Of a stretch of DNA of 64,000 nt, positions 11,543-22,802 are shown one piece after another. Location: the NCBI GenBank assembly GCA_021521415.1, contig JAIQDT010009139.1, forward strand, positions 1 through 64,000, read 5' to 3'. The position numbers and the translations under genes were made by a program. Below the pieces are notes generated by a model. That model saw only the letters and a list, made by a program, of their open reading frames with translations. It did no database searches and was not told the DNA's origin. The stretch comes from Bidens hawaiensis. Lineage: Eukaryota > Streptophyta > Magnoliopsida > Asterales > Asteraceae. Within the stretch, counting starts at the first letter, position 1; each line of letters starts with the position of its first letter.

Positions 11543-13392
11543 TGTCACACCCCAACCTAAGGCGGAAATGCCGGGGCGTGATCCGATTGCTCACAGCTCG
11601 AAGATACTATCATGTATATAAATGACAATATCTAATTAATTATTTTATTCAAAGAATACACACAAATTTACAAATATTACAAAAGAATTCAAATAAATTA
11701 CTATAAACGTGATTTAACGATTGTCTTCATTATAACCTATGGTCTTGACTAAATATCCAGACTCCAATTCAAACCAACTTGCATATGCGTAGAAAATAGA
11801 GTTTGTCAACATAAAGTTGAGTGAGATTATCACCAGTTTTGCATGTTAATATAAATAAGCAATATGTAGTAAGTGTGGTAAATGAATCAAACCATAAACA
11901 AGTAGTAATACCGTTGCCAAGCGAATCGGACGTTGGTAAATAATATGAGAACCCAATACATGGGAGTATGCTGGACCCCTCCGAATTATAAGAATGAACG
12001 AATAATTAATACAAGTAAGCATGTAACAGGTATATTTGATTAAGTCACCCACAATTACACGTATGCTATAGTTTGATATATATATATAATATGAAATACG
12101 AATAATACGCATATGTCCCAATACATTTAGAAAACTTAGTAAAATAGGGGAATGATAAACTCACCTTAGATTAAAGACAAGCGAATATAAATACGAATAA
12201 GCGAGTTTTACGAATAAGCGAGTCATCCACTACACGTCAAATGATATAAACAATCAGAATCTGAAACTTCGAGATATGATAACATAAGTAACAATGAACT
12301 TGTTTCCACTAGAATCAATCCAAACGGACGTTTAGAACTCAAGTTATGTTATATTTAAGATTTAAGCGAGCTGGTACTGACCAAAATCCGAACAACGATT
12401 CGGAAGTCAGGTTTTGGTCAGTAGCTTTAAAATTTCGTACGGGAACAAAAGTCTTCTGGACCGAACGTTGAATCTGAGTAGAAGTATGCGAAAACGTTAA
12501 GTCAAACAAGTTAACTATTTTGCCCTTTATCAAGTTTTAAAGCACTTGACCAGTCAACACCCTTCAATTTCAGAAATCGATTGAAGGTTATTGACTAGAG
12601 AACAGTTTATGAATGAAAACTCAGTTTACAACTTACCCGGAAAGTGAAGGAATCAAGAGTTATGACGAGTCAACGGTCCACACGCATGCAAAGTCAACCG
12701 GTTTATGAACGGTTCTTCAACAAAATAGCAAAACCAAAGAGAATTATGATGATCAGAGGGTAGTGATGGCTGAGGAGGCTTCCCTATGGTTAATGTAAAG
12801 TCTTGTGGCAGATGAATAAGGCTTGTTTATATAGGAATAGCTAAAACGAACCTGTAGGTCCCGGGCCTTACAGAACCATATTTGGAAGATTTACTCGCTT
12901 CAGTAACTAAATACGATATTAATAACCAGATCAATGAAATAAGCCAGAGATTTCATGCTTGATTGTAAACTAAGAGTATGGACTTGCATTTTGGTTAATA
13001 TCCCTTTCTTGGACCTTAATTCACTCAACTTATGCCTAAAATAAGCGGTTTTAATGCCAAAAACGAGTTTGGAAACGAAATCGAACATGTAAACTGCCCA
13101 ACTAAGCCATGGCGTCGCGCGACGGGGGTGGGGAGGTTGCCCACATGGCGCTTCGGCCACCTAGGGGTGGAGTTTCACTAAATGGCAGATTTGGTCCTTG
13201 TGTTTTGATTTTTGATCATTTAATGAATTTTTCATGTTATAAATGGAGATAAACAATATGTAAGGCATGAAGGACTTAAAGTGAACATTAGGAAACTTAA
13301 ATATTTATTTTGATTAATAATAGAGATCCAAATTATTCCTAAGTCGGGTTAAACTCAAACGAATACGGGTTTAGAAAATCTGAAATGTTACA
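11543..13392 (-). mobile_element. 5' LTR of chromovirus-like gypsy element (1,850 bp)
   Basis: It runs from TGTCACACCCC to ATGTTACA on the plus strand (TG..CA on either strand). Its first ~120 bases closely match the solo LTR at 30132 and the fragment at 53002. The PBS lies on its left, so the internal region (leader, gag) runs leftwards to about 6411. The bases after its right end, TCAAC, should be the TSD, but no partner is found because the left end of the element is missing. No intact protein is encoded in the LTR. Confidence 0.88.
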
Positions 13393-13793
13393 TCAACTGT
13401 TTTCCCCAATTCTTCCACTTCATCCTCGTTCAACCCCAGAAGCAAAATGATTTGTTCTTTTGTTAATGAATGATCAACAAACTCGGCCTCTTCTATTTCG
13501 TCTGCATTCACCATGCTTTTCACAATCCCGTCCATACCGATAAATAAAATCATATTAGCCGCAATCGTATTGACCAGCTTGACGCTTGTGTAACCTTTGT
13601 ACGGTATTATCTGCAAATTGTTACCTCCACTACCACGTGCCTCAGCCTGATTACTTGCCGATGATGAAGTACCGCCCGGTTGCTGATCACTATTACCTCC
13701 ACCCATATTAGGATCTTGATCATTATTCTTTAACTTTCTCAGCTCATCTTCTTTACACGTTAGCTGTAATATGATCTCATCTTGCTTGTTCAA
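13393..13793 (-). pseudogene. Unrecognised coding remnant cut by LTR insertion
   Basis: A minus-strand frame of about 134 codons is open up to the LTR at 13392; the last few codons of the frame lie in the LTR. The same frame stays open upstream to about 13850 without a clear start. The predicted peptide is very polar. It has a short coiled-coil-like stretch (RERLNKQDEIILQL), an N/Q/G/S-rich linker, then IPYKGYTSVKLVNTIAAN and an acidic helix-rich tail. I do not recognise a family. It could be a host gene fragment or the end of another retroelement's ORF, as it lies between two LTR-type termini (13392 and 13901). Confidence 0.4.
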
Positions 13794-13900
13794 CCTCTCC
13801 CTAGAGCAGCAAAAAGGGCTTTTAAATCCTTGTTTTCCTTCTATATGAACTGAATATGACGATACATATTCCTCTGCTCCTTACAGATCTAGTTCATGCG

Positions 13901-14864
13901 TGTAACATCCCGATTTCTAGGGAAAATAGAATGTTCGTTATTATTTAAACATTTACTCTAGACGAGTCTATATATAGTGAAATATTTATAAATAATATTT
14001 CTAATTGTTTTTATAAGAGATTTCAATTTTTGAGAAAAACGTGTGTAACTTTGTAGATAATTTTTAAACTAATCTACTGAGACTTGAAAGCTAAGGGACT
14101 AATTTTGAAACGCATTGAACTTTATGTCTAAACCGGCTACTAGTGAACTTGGTGGACTAGTTGTGTGCAAAACAAAAAATAAAAATATAATAGGGGGAAT
14201 TAATCTGAGAATTGAAAAAGAAATAAAAAGGAAAGAAGAAACCAAGGGAGACCACTTGGGTGTCGATAAGCCAAGGAGGCAGCCATCGAAAATTGTATCT
14301 CAAAAAATCACGAGTTCATGTAATTCAAATCTGGTTCTATCATCCTTCTCGAATTCGTCAAAGTTTGGTAAGCGAAATCATTACTTAATGATTAGATACA
14401 AGAGTTCGAGCTTTATATGATTCTTGGTTTCAACAAGCGATTTGAGGGTTTTCTTGATCGAATCTAGTGTAGAAATCCCCGCTGTGATATTAGAATGTTT
14501 GAATGTTATTGTATAAAAGTGGGTTAAATTGCATTTTGTAGTTTTTATGAAAATTTGCAATGATAATGAGGGTAATGATGATGCATGTTGGTGTTTTTGG
14601 TTGTTCATGTGAGTTTAGTGTATTAATTGAAGAGAGTAGTGAAATTTGATTGTCAAGGAATTTAATTCATATTATTATATGCCCATGTATTTTAGAGATT
14701 AGAGTTGGCTCACATGGGTTTTTAATGGGATTAATAACATTAGCTTGAAACATGTATACATTAAAGTTTGAGGCACACCAAGTGTTTAATAAAATGCCAC
14801 AACGAATAAACTATGAGATTTAAATGGAATGTGTGACATTAACTTAGAAAAGAAATTTAACTGT
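13901..14864 (+). mobile_element. LTR-like fragment beginning TGTAACATCCCG
   Basis: The start TGTAACATCCCGATTTC is a common form of plant gypsy LTR terminus, and phrases such as 'ctaagggactaattttgaaa' further in are LTR-like. No matching second end, PBS or coding region is found before the MULE at 14865. It is called from the terminus only. Confidence 0.35.
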
Positions 14865-15170
14865 GAGGAAATTACTGTTTACGTCCCTGTGGTTTTAAGG
14901 CGGGGGCACAATGAGTCCCCCAAATTTTTTTTGAACTGGTTGAGTCCTCGTGGTTTAAGAAAAGAACAATTTGAGTCTCTGTGGTTTCAGAAACGAACAA
15001 TTTGAGTCTCTGTAGTTTCAGTAGAATGAAAGTTTACCCTGAAAGTTATGTAACGACAGGGACTCAAATGGTTAATTTTTGAAATCACAGGGACTCAACC
15101 AGTTAAAAAAAAATTCAGACTCATTATGCCTCTTCCTTAAAACCACATAGACGCAAACAATAATTTTCTC
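14865..15170. mobile_element. MULE-like MITE, 306 bp
   Basis: The ends GAGGAAATTACTG and CAATAATTTTCTC are inverted repeats, and the inverted similarity continues inward for ~80 bp on each side ('tacgtccctgtggttttaagg' against its complement near 15137). The flanks TTTAACTGT (14856-14864) and TTTAACTAT (15171-15179) form a 9-bp TSD with one mismatch, as expected for Mutator-like elements. There is no transposase. Its right border coincides with the left limit of the duplicated unit shared with 36337. Confidence 0.82.
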
Positions 15171-15500
15171 TTTAACTATTCATACATAAATTCCTGTAAG
15201 CCAATATTAATATAGATATATAATATTCATTGTAAGAAATAATCTGAAAAATTGAATGTTACACCATGTCTATGTTGAAAAGATTCCATGGTTACAATAT
15301 CGAGCAATTTATATTTATTTGCTTATTATTAATATCCTTTAAGTGAATAGATTGTTAGAAGTTAATTATCAAATTACTTGTGATTGAGAAATAATAGTCA
15401 ATAAACAATACTAATGAGAATACAAATTGGCATTAACATGTAATCGAAATCATTAAGATTGTTATTAAAATCATAATTTTCAAAATTCCTCTCTCCTCCG

Positions 15501-15510
15501 TATATAAAAA
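15501..15510 (+). promoter_or_regulatory. TATA box upstream of small-ORF gene A
   Basis: The string ccgTATATAAAAAAGAGC is preceded by a pyrimidine-rich tract (ctctctcctcc). It is kept base for base in copy C at 36674-36684, and copy B lacks this part. About 95 bases downstream, AAG|GTAGAAC at 15597/15598 is a possible splice donor, also conserved in C at 36770/36771. Confidence 0.55.
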
Positions 15511-16463
15511 AGAGCTTGCTCTCTCATATGGAATATACTCCGGTATATAACACTTTCCTCCTTTCATTTATATATTCTTCTTGGTGGGAACATTAAGGTA
15601 GAACTCTATTTACATTTTCCCATTTCTGTTTTAACGAGTTCAAGTTGATGTTTGCGTACCTTGTTTGTTGTTCAATATTTTGTTATTTCTCTAATCAAAA
15701 GCCTTTGGTTATCTACGATGTACGTACTATCACATTTACCACAAACCATTCAATATTTATTGCTTTCCCCTCCCACACCGTAAACAGTAGTTTTTTATTT
15801 TTTAGTTTTTTTTGAACGGCCGACTTATATTAAAACACTAAGGATGCTAGCAAGTAACTAGTTAAAAAAAATGCATACACACCAATATTACATTTTAGCC
15901 CACCTAGAATAGTTGTTTGGAAATAATGTCTAATAGACATATAATTTATTATTTTCATTAGGGTTGAATTTATTTTCTAACAAGTACTATGGATTCGGGG
16001 TAGGGGTGGTTAGGGTTTTTGTTATTGTGGGAGTGTTTTGGGAATGAAGCAAAACGGGTTATAACATTTATATAGTGGATCCGACTTGGTAAAGTCGGGG
16101 CGAGGGAGACTCGCGCTAAACCCATTAGGGAACCCGTAGATCAAAATTGGGTTTACAAAGTGTAAGAATGAATGCCGTGATGATACGTCATGAAAGTTAA
16201 ATGAGTATGTATTTATATAGTATATAGACTCTCTTCGATCCATCCTCACTCACTTAGCCCTTTGTTATCATTGTTTTTTTTATCTTCAGCAGTTAGTTAA
16301 TGAACTTATCTTTGAATGCACTTCATGTGAATTTGTTAGTCATCTTTTAAAGCTTTTATAATTAAAAAGAAAAAAACAAAAGAGAGAAAAATAAACCATT
16401 TAATTATTAGCAAAAACTTATGCTATATTTATAAAAAGATGCACTCAAGTGTGTATGTATAAC

Positions 16464-17043
16464 TAGAGGTGCACAAAAAACCCGAACCCGGAACCGGACC
16501 TGAAAAAATACCCGGAACCGGTTTTTTTTATACCCGGCTTTTTAATACCCGAACCCGAACCCGACCCTACCCGTAGGGTACGGATAGGGTATGCATTTCG
16601 GTATCAAAATCCGTACCCGGAACCAGACCCGATTTATACCCGGTAATACCCGAAACCCGGAACCGGTTCCATACCCGGAACCGGGTTTTTCCAATACCCG
16701 AAGTCGGGTTTTTCAAATACCCGATCTATACCCGAAATTACCCGAAAATACCTCAAAAATACCCCTAAAAATTGTAAATCCTTAAAAAAATCTAATCTAT
16801 ACCCGAAAAAAGCCCCAAAAAACCCAAAAATAGGTTATTCAATACCCGAAAATAGGTTATTCAAATACCGGGTTTTAGAATACCCGGTTCTATACCCGAC
16901 CCGAACCCGATGCATAGAGTATGGTTTTTAGAGAGAATACCCGGACCCAAGCCCGACCCGGGTATTGCCAATACCCGGTCATACCCGAACCCGGTTCCAT
17001 ACCCGAACCCGGGTATTTGAAAAACCCGATTTGTGCACCTCTA
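16464..17043. mobile_element. hAT-type non-autonomous element, 580 bp
   Basis: Perfect 14-bp terminal inverted repeats, TAGAGGTGCACAAA and its complement, are flanked by a perfect 8-bp TSD, TGTATAAC (16456-16463 and 17044-17051). This is the hAT signature. The interior is made of irregular 'tacccgaacccgg' repeats on both strands and has no transposase. Copy B keeps the empty site (gtgtatatataactcg near 18815), so the insertion followed the A/B split or was lost from B. It sits in the putative intron of gene A. Confidence 0.93.
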
Positions 17044-17101
17044 TGTATAACTCGTTTAATTTGTTTATACAAACTTTGACGGACACCTTCTTTCTATGCA
17101 G

Positions 17102-17233
17102 ATGACTTGCGGAACTGTGAATACATTCTTGGGGCTTGCCACTATTTTGATGGTGTTAAACATCAGTTTAGTTGTGTTTGCTCTAGAAAAATATAAAAAT
17201 AATCCTCAAGTACGGAATGAAGAAAATAAATGA
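17102..17233 (+). CDS. Small hydrophobic ORF, copy A (43 aa), unrecognised
   Basis: The ATG lies directly after a pyrimidine-rich tract ending in CAG, so it could open a second exon spliced from the donor at 15598. The peptide has a short polar start (MTCGTVNT), one hydrophobic stretch at residues 9-28 fitting a membrane span or uncleaved signal anchor, and a polar basic tail KYKNNPQVRNEENK. Copies B (18880) and C (38936) have the same reading frame. A and B align with no gap and A and C align ungapped for 41 codons. C has a longer tail, and a 4-base deletion relative to C ends A and B early. Against coding: all eight differences between A and B change amino acids. I recognise no family. Confidence 0.45.
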   Translation: MTCGTVNTFLGLATILMVLNISLVVFALEKYKNNPQVRNEENK

Positions 17234-17790
17234 ACATGAAGGTTGATGAAGACTAAAGAACAATATTTCAGCAGAATATTCACAATTAACTAGTATATGA
17301 TGTTTGAAATAAACTTATCTAATAATTAAAGTATTTATGTAGCTATTTTTTCAACTTTTGTTTCCAATAGGGCTTCAGCAATGTTGAACACTGCCTGCTT
17401 TTGGTTTCATAACGTTGTGTTGTGTTGAAAATTTTAGTGTCATAGACTATTTTGTTTTAACTAGAATTTCTAAGTGACATCAAAGGATCTTAAATACATC
17501 ATGGATTCTGTTCATGATATAATATAAAAAAATTATTAACAATCTTATAAGTTTAAGGAGGAGGGCTATGCTATATGAGGTAGTTTTATAAAATAACTAG
17601 TAAACGCCTTTGCTCGTTGTGACGGTGAAACGTAATAGAGGGTTTAAAGAAGTTTCATCGTTTAATCAGCTACTTCTTTGATTGCGTCTCTATGTCGAAA
17701 TTTCAATTTTAAATTAGATATTGAAAGAACAATTAAAAAATATTCGAGGGAGTGCTATTTTTAGTTTTTTACAATTCAAAGATATGTGGA

Positions 17791-18054
17791 ATTATGGATG
17801 ATATTTCATGGCCTGAACTTTAGAATTTTTTTTAGTCATAGGTGGTTTAGAAAAATCCTTTGTATTTTTAGGTGGTTTGTTAAATTTTTTGTAAGAGTGG
17901 ATAAATCGCAAAGGGGCCTGCGAGTTTTAACAAGTGTAAACTCACAAAAGGGGGGCAACGACTTTAAAGAAAATCTAACACATGCTTTAATCTTGCAAGG
18001 GTGGGTAGCGATGCTTGAATATATCAAAGGGTCCTACTAGAGACACCCACCACA
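17791..18054. other. Spacer between tandem copies A and B
   Basis: It is unique within the window. An 84-codon plus-strand frame covers it, but it resembles no family and is absent from the other copies, so I do not call a gene. Confidence 0.5.
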
Positions 18055-19545
18055 TGCCCTTTGGTTATCTACGATGTACGTACTATCACATTTACCACAA
18101 ACCATTCAATATTTATTGCTTTCCCCTCCCACACCGTAAACAGTAGTTTTTTATTTTTTAGTTTTTTTTGAACGGCCGACTTATATTAAAACACAAAGGA
18201 TACTAGCAAGTAGCTAGTTAAAAAAAATGCACACACACCAATATTACATTTTAGCCCACCTAGAATAGTTGTTTGGAAATAATGTCTAATAGACATATAA
18301 TTTATTATTTTCTTTAGGGTTGGATTTATTTTCTAACAAGTACTACGGACTCGGGTAGGGGTGGTTAGGGTTTTTGTTATCGTGCGAGTGTTTTGGGAAT
18401 GAAGCAGAACGGGTTATATCATTTATATAGTGGATCCGATTTGGTGAAGTCGTGTCAGGGGAGACTCGCGCTAAACCCTTTAGGGAACCCATAGATCAAA
18501 ATTGGGTTTACAAAGTGTAAGAATGAATGCGGTGATGACACGTCATGAAAGTTAAATGAGTATGTATTTATATAGTATATAGACTCTCTTCGATCCATCC
18601 TCACTCACTCGGCCCTTTATTATCAATTTTTTTTTAATCTTCAGCAGTTAGTTAATTAACTTATCTTTGAATGCACTTCACGTGAATTTGTTAGTCGTCT
18701 TTTAAAGCTTTTATAATTACAAAAAAAAAGAGAGAAAAAGAAAAAAGAAAAAAGAAACCATTTAATTATTAGCAAAAACTTATGCTATATTTATAAAAAG
18801 ATAATTGCACTAGAGTGTGTATATATAACTCGTTTAATTTGTTTATACAAACTTTGACGGACACCTTCTTTCTATGCAGATGACTTGCGGAACTTTGAAT
18901 ACATTCTTGTGGCTTGTCACTAGTTTGATGATTTTAAACATCTGTTTAGTTGTGTTTGCTCTAGAAAAATATAAAAATAATCCTCAAGTACGGAAAGAAG
19001 AAAATAAATGAACATGAAGGCTGATGAAGACTAAAGATCAATATTTCAGCAGAATATTCACAGTTAACTAGTATATGATGTTTGAAATAAACTCATCTAA
19101 GAATCAAAGTATTTATGTAGCTACTTTTTTCAACTTTTGTTTCCAATAGGGCTTCAGCAATTATGAACACTGCCTACTTTTGGTTTCATAACGTTGTGTT
19201 GTGTTGAGAATTTTAGTGTCATAGACTATTTTGTTTTAACTAGAATTTCTAAGTGACATCAGAGGTGCTTAAATAAATCATGGATTCTCTTCATGATATA
19301 ATATAAAAAGATTATTAACAAACTTATAAGTTTTAAGGAGGGCTATGAGGTAGTTTTATAAAATAACTAATCACGTAATTGGGGGTTTAAAGAAGTTTCA
19401 TCCTTAAATCAGCTACTTCTTTGATTACGTCTCCATGTCGAAATTTCAATTTTAAATTAGATATTGAAAGAACAATTAAAAAATATTCGAGGGAGTGCTA
19501 TTTTTAGTTTTTTACAATTCAAAGATATTGTGGAATTACGGTGGT
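18055..19545 (+). repeat. Duplicated unit, copy B (tandem to A)
   Basis: It matches copy A from about 15697 to 17790, without the 588 bases of hAT element plus one TSD. It keeps the inner TATA-like string (tatttatatagtatatag, near 18566) but lacks the upstream TATA region and first exon of A. Any expression would need the inner promoter or read-through from A. Confidence 0.9.
18880..19011 (+). CDS. Small hydrophobic ORF, copy B (43 aa), unrecognised
   Basis: It has the same length and layout as copy A: MTCGTLNT start, hydrophobic residues 9-28, KYKNNPQVRKEENK tail and stop TGA. It differs from A at positions including 6 (V/L), 11 (G/W), 13 (A/V), 15 (I/S), 18 (V/I), 22 (S/C) and 39 (N/K). 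No silent change separates A and B, which suggests relaxed constraint, diversification, or that this copy is not translated. The CAG-ATG context is kept. After the stop, codons matching the tail of copy C (MK-DED) remain but out of frame. Confidence 0.4.
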   Translation: MTCGTLNTFLWLVTSLMILNICLVVFALEKYKNNPQVRKEENK

Positions 19546-19620
19546 TGGATTGGTGATGTTGGTTGGAAGGTGGGTTTTTAGGTTGAAGAAGATGGATGTT
19601 AAAATAATTTTTAATTTCAT

Positions 19621-21497
19621 TCTTTTTTTTTTATTTTGAATAATAACATTTTGAATAATAACATTAACATAACATAATTATTAATAGTATAAAAATATTA
19701 AATATAATTATTTTTTTACCAGCAACTTGAATTAAAAAACACCTTTACCGGTTAGAAATCCTAACCGAAAGGAGATAATAAGTAATTGGTTTCTTAATCA
19801 CACTAATCAATTCAAATTCAAATTACAATTATGAGAAGAAAACCATAAATAAGAAACCGAAACAACATAATTGAAAAGAAAATCTTTCTTATCATGTTTC
19901 GTACCAAAAATCGTCACGTTTCGAGTATTCCAAGTAACCACCTAGTAGTGAAAATAATCACCTCAGCCACATCTTTTTTCTTCTTCACCATCAGACGATA
20001 CTAACTAGTTCATAATGTTTTTGGGCCCAAAATTGGTAAGAAAATTTTCCATCCATTGACCTGTTGTTTTCAATAACCTGGGTGCAATGAGACACCTACC
20101 AAACACATGATCCAAAACCTCCACCGAGTTCAAACAAACAGGACAAAGAGTGGAAGTAATATCCACACCTTTGAACGAAAGGTTATATCTAGTTGGTAGT
20201 CGATCCATGAACAACCGCCAACTTAATTAAAATGTTAACCTTTTTGGGAACAAATTTATTTCATCTTGTACCACAAAAGGCGTCCAATAACTTTCTCCGA
20301 TCAAGAAACATTCTGATATTTTTAACGAAAAAATTATTATCATGGTCTAATTCCCACAACCAATGATTATTTGAGTTTGATAAAGTTAAACCGCATACAA
20401 AACCACAACCACATCATTTAGTTACTCCGACTCCAAACCACCTCTCAGATCACTTCTCCAATTTCTAGCCCAAAAAGAGTTAACCAACCTCTCACTTAAA
20501 AAACAATTTTTGTTAACCTCTAAGTTGAAGAGTCTCATAAATCTCAACGATAAAGAGGATTCTCCAATCCAATATCTTTCCAAAACAATGTTTTATTTTC
20601 TTTTCCCATCATTTTTCAAATGGCCGACTGAGAGAGAAAAAAAAATTATTATCATTTTACCATTCACCACTTTAATAACGCAAGGTCAAATACCATTCTG
20701 TTTTATACCATGTTGCTTAAGTTTCGAGTCATAAATTGCCTTTAAAACCCCCACCCACAATAAATTTGAATTGTTAACCCATTTATATAACAAGGCAAGA
20801 TTAAAATTCTTCAAACTACCTTACCCAAACCTCCTTTAGATTTATCGACCAAAACAGAATTCCACTTAACCCAATGCCATCTCCATTTTTCCTCATCCCC
20901 TCCCTAAAAAAACCTCGCCCTCAAAAATTCTAATTTTTTCTAACACCAAGTGATAACATGAAAAGAGATAAATAGTAAATTCCTAAGGATCCAAGCACAG
21001 AACTGATTAAGGTCGATCTCCCCCCTATGGATAAAAGATTAGTCTTCCATTTTGACAACTTAGATTTAAATTTCTCTACAAGAAAATCCCCACCACAAAT
21101 ACTTCCCATCTGTACCCTCATAGGAAGACCCAAAAAAGAAAAAAGAAAACAAGGTAAACTATTCGGTTTACAACTTGTAATATCTGCAAAGGAGACCACC
21201 ACACTTTGCTCCAACCCCACCCCCTAAAGATTTGATTTGTGAATATTTATCTTTATACCATAAACAAAAGAAAAACAATTTAAAATCACAACCATATTCT
21301 CGATATTTCTTATAGACCACTCTCCAAGAATAATAGCATCATCGGCATAAAAAAGAAGAGAAATAGCAAACTTACTTACACCTATCCGAGCACCTCTAAA
21401 GAAGCTAGCAAAAGCCATATCTTCAATGGCCAAATGTAAGCATTCCATTTCTAAAGTAAACAAAAAAGGAGATAACGAGTCTCCATTATAGAGATCT
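19621..21497 (-). mobile_element. L1-like LINE, 3' half (RT C-part, zf-RVT, poly-A)
   Basis: Reading leftwards on the minus strand there is SLSPFLF and the RT catalytic YADD (in LLFYADDAIILGEW, near 21350). Next is the thumb-like FLGLPM...VEKF..KLSKWK...LSIGGRSTLISSVL segment (21150-20950). A zf-RVT-type segment follows, LPTRYNLSFKGVDI..CPVC...DHVF..C (20214-20090), then a WLLWNTRN tail near 19900. An A-run (T-run on plus, 19621-19632) marks the 3' end. Stops and frameshifts are frequent, so it is dead. The frame is continuous in sense with 29103-29575, from which it was separated by the Athila insertion. Confidence 0.88.
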
Positions 21498-22802
21498 TGA
21501 CGTAGGCTGTCGCGGTCTATTCAAACAATCAATTTTAAAGACTTAAATACCTATAATAAGTGCGGGTAAGTAAGGTCGTCTCCACATGAACTCAAGGAAA
21601 GTGCTAATTTAATATTTTATAATTTTAACTAAATTAATTATTTAACTAAGGCGGACAGACGATGTCAAGCGGTTCTTAAAAAGATTAATTAAAACTAAAA
21701 CGATTACTTTTAAGAATTTGTAAATAATATTAATTAAAGGTGTTCATTCTAGGTTCGGGTAATGTGTTCTTCAACTTAATCCCAGATTCACTTGTCTTGA
21801 TTGCGCATTAGTTACTAGACCTAGTAGTTTGATTGTGATGACAAACGATACCCTAACCGAATTGTTGACACAATTGAACTCGATCTACACAATTACCAAT
21901 TTAAGTTTTATGACAACTAATTAAGCAACGTTAACATATGATTATTAGTTCAATGACACAAGAGCCTAACCCTAAGTGTTGATGAACAAAACCAAACAAG
22001 TGATGTATTAATTAATAATCGCAAACACAAATTGTTTAAACAACCAAGCAATAATTGAACAAGATAAAAACAATAAATTAAATCAAGTTCTTAACATTAG
22101 GCACAATGAATCTGGTCTTAAAAATTACACAAAACCTTACCCTAGAATAGAACATGAAAGTTTAGCCAAACATTGACATAATATCAAAACAACTTATCTT
22201 AATGAAAAATATGAATTCAAGACGAATCGGGAGCTTCGGGATGGTGGAAAATCTCCCTAGGACACCTCTTTATCTTCTGGAATTAATGGTAGGTCGAATG
22301 GGGGTTTAGATGGGTTTATATAGTGATTAACCCTAATTTTTTTCGGTTTTATATCTGTTCGCGTAGTGCGAAGCTGGTTTCACCCTTTCTTCACGTCGCG
22401 CGAAGTTAACAAACCTCATATTCAGATTTGTCTCATTGAGAAGCCTGAAATTCATATATTATGGATTCCGTAACTCATTTTCTAGGCCGAGATATGCCCG
22501 TTTTACTAAAAGACACTTTCCTTGTAACCCGTCTTGTTCAGTTTTCGCTTCGGCTTCTGGTTTCTCATCCAAACCTTTCCTGAATCCTTTTTAACCATCC
22601 ATATATGTTTCCTCATGCTTCCATCTTCTCGAGGCTTGCTTAATCTTCATCTGGATGGCTCTGAATTAGCTCGTTTAAGCTCCTTAACTTCCAATGTCTT
22701 GAAAAAGACATAGCAATGCTTGAAGTACCAATGTTCATTCATTTATTTACCTAAATATAACTAATTAATATATAATAAGAACTAACTTTTACCCAACCAT
22801 CA
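21498..22802 (-). repeat. Athila 3' LTR
   Basis: 1,305 bp, paired with 27791-29097. On the plus strand it starts TGACGTAGGCTG (the partner has TGAAGTAGG) and ends ACCCAACCATCA. The next bases, catccccacactt, read on minus as a purine-rich AAGTGTGGGGATG, a fitting polypurine tract (22803-22815). Confidence 0.92.

Larger units (their letters stand above)
15171..17790 (+). repeat. Duplicated unit, copy A
   Basis: It aligns with copy C (36337-39300) from 'ttaactattcatacataaattcc' onward, and with copy B (18055-19545) from 'ctttggttatctacgatg' (about 15697) onward. It contains a promoter-like TATA box, a possible 5' exon, a hAT insertion and a 43-codon ORF. A and B are about 95% alike by eye and arranged head to tail, so B is a recent tandem duplicate of the downstream ~1.5 kb of A. 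C is clearly more diverged. Confidence 0.88.

Noticed and set aside
12900..13160. 86-codon minus-strand frame MAEAPCGQPPHPRR...
   Set aside because: It lies wholly inside the 11543-13392 LTR, and no counterpart frame is evident in the related LTR at 30132.
16591..17072. Proline-rich frames on both strands
   Set aside because: They arise from the 'acccgaacccgg' repeats of the hAT element, which give open frames by composition.
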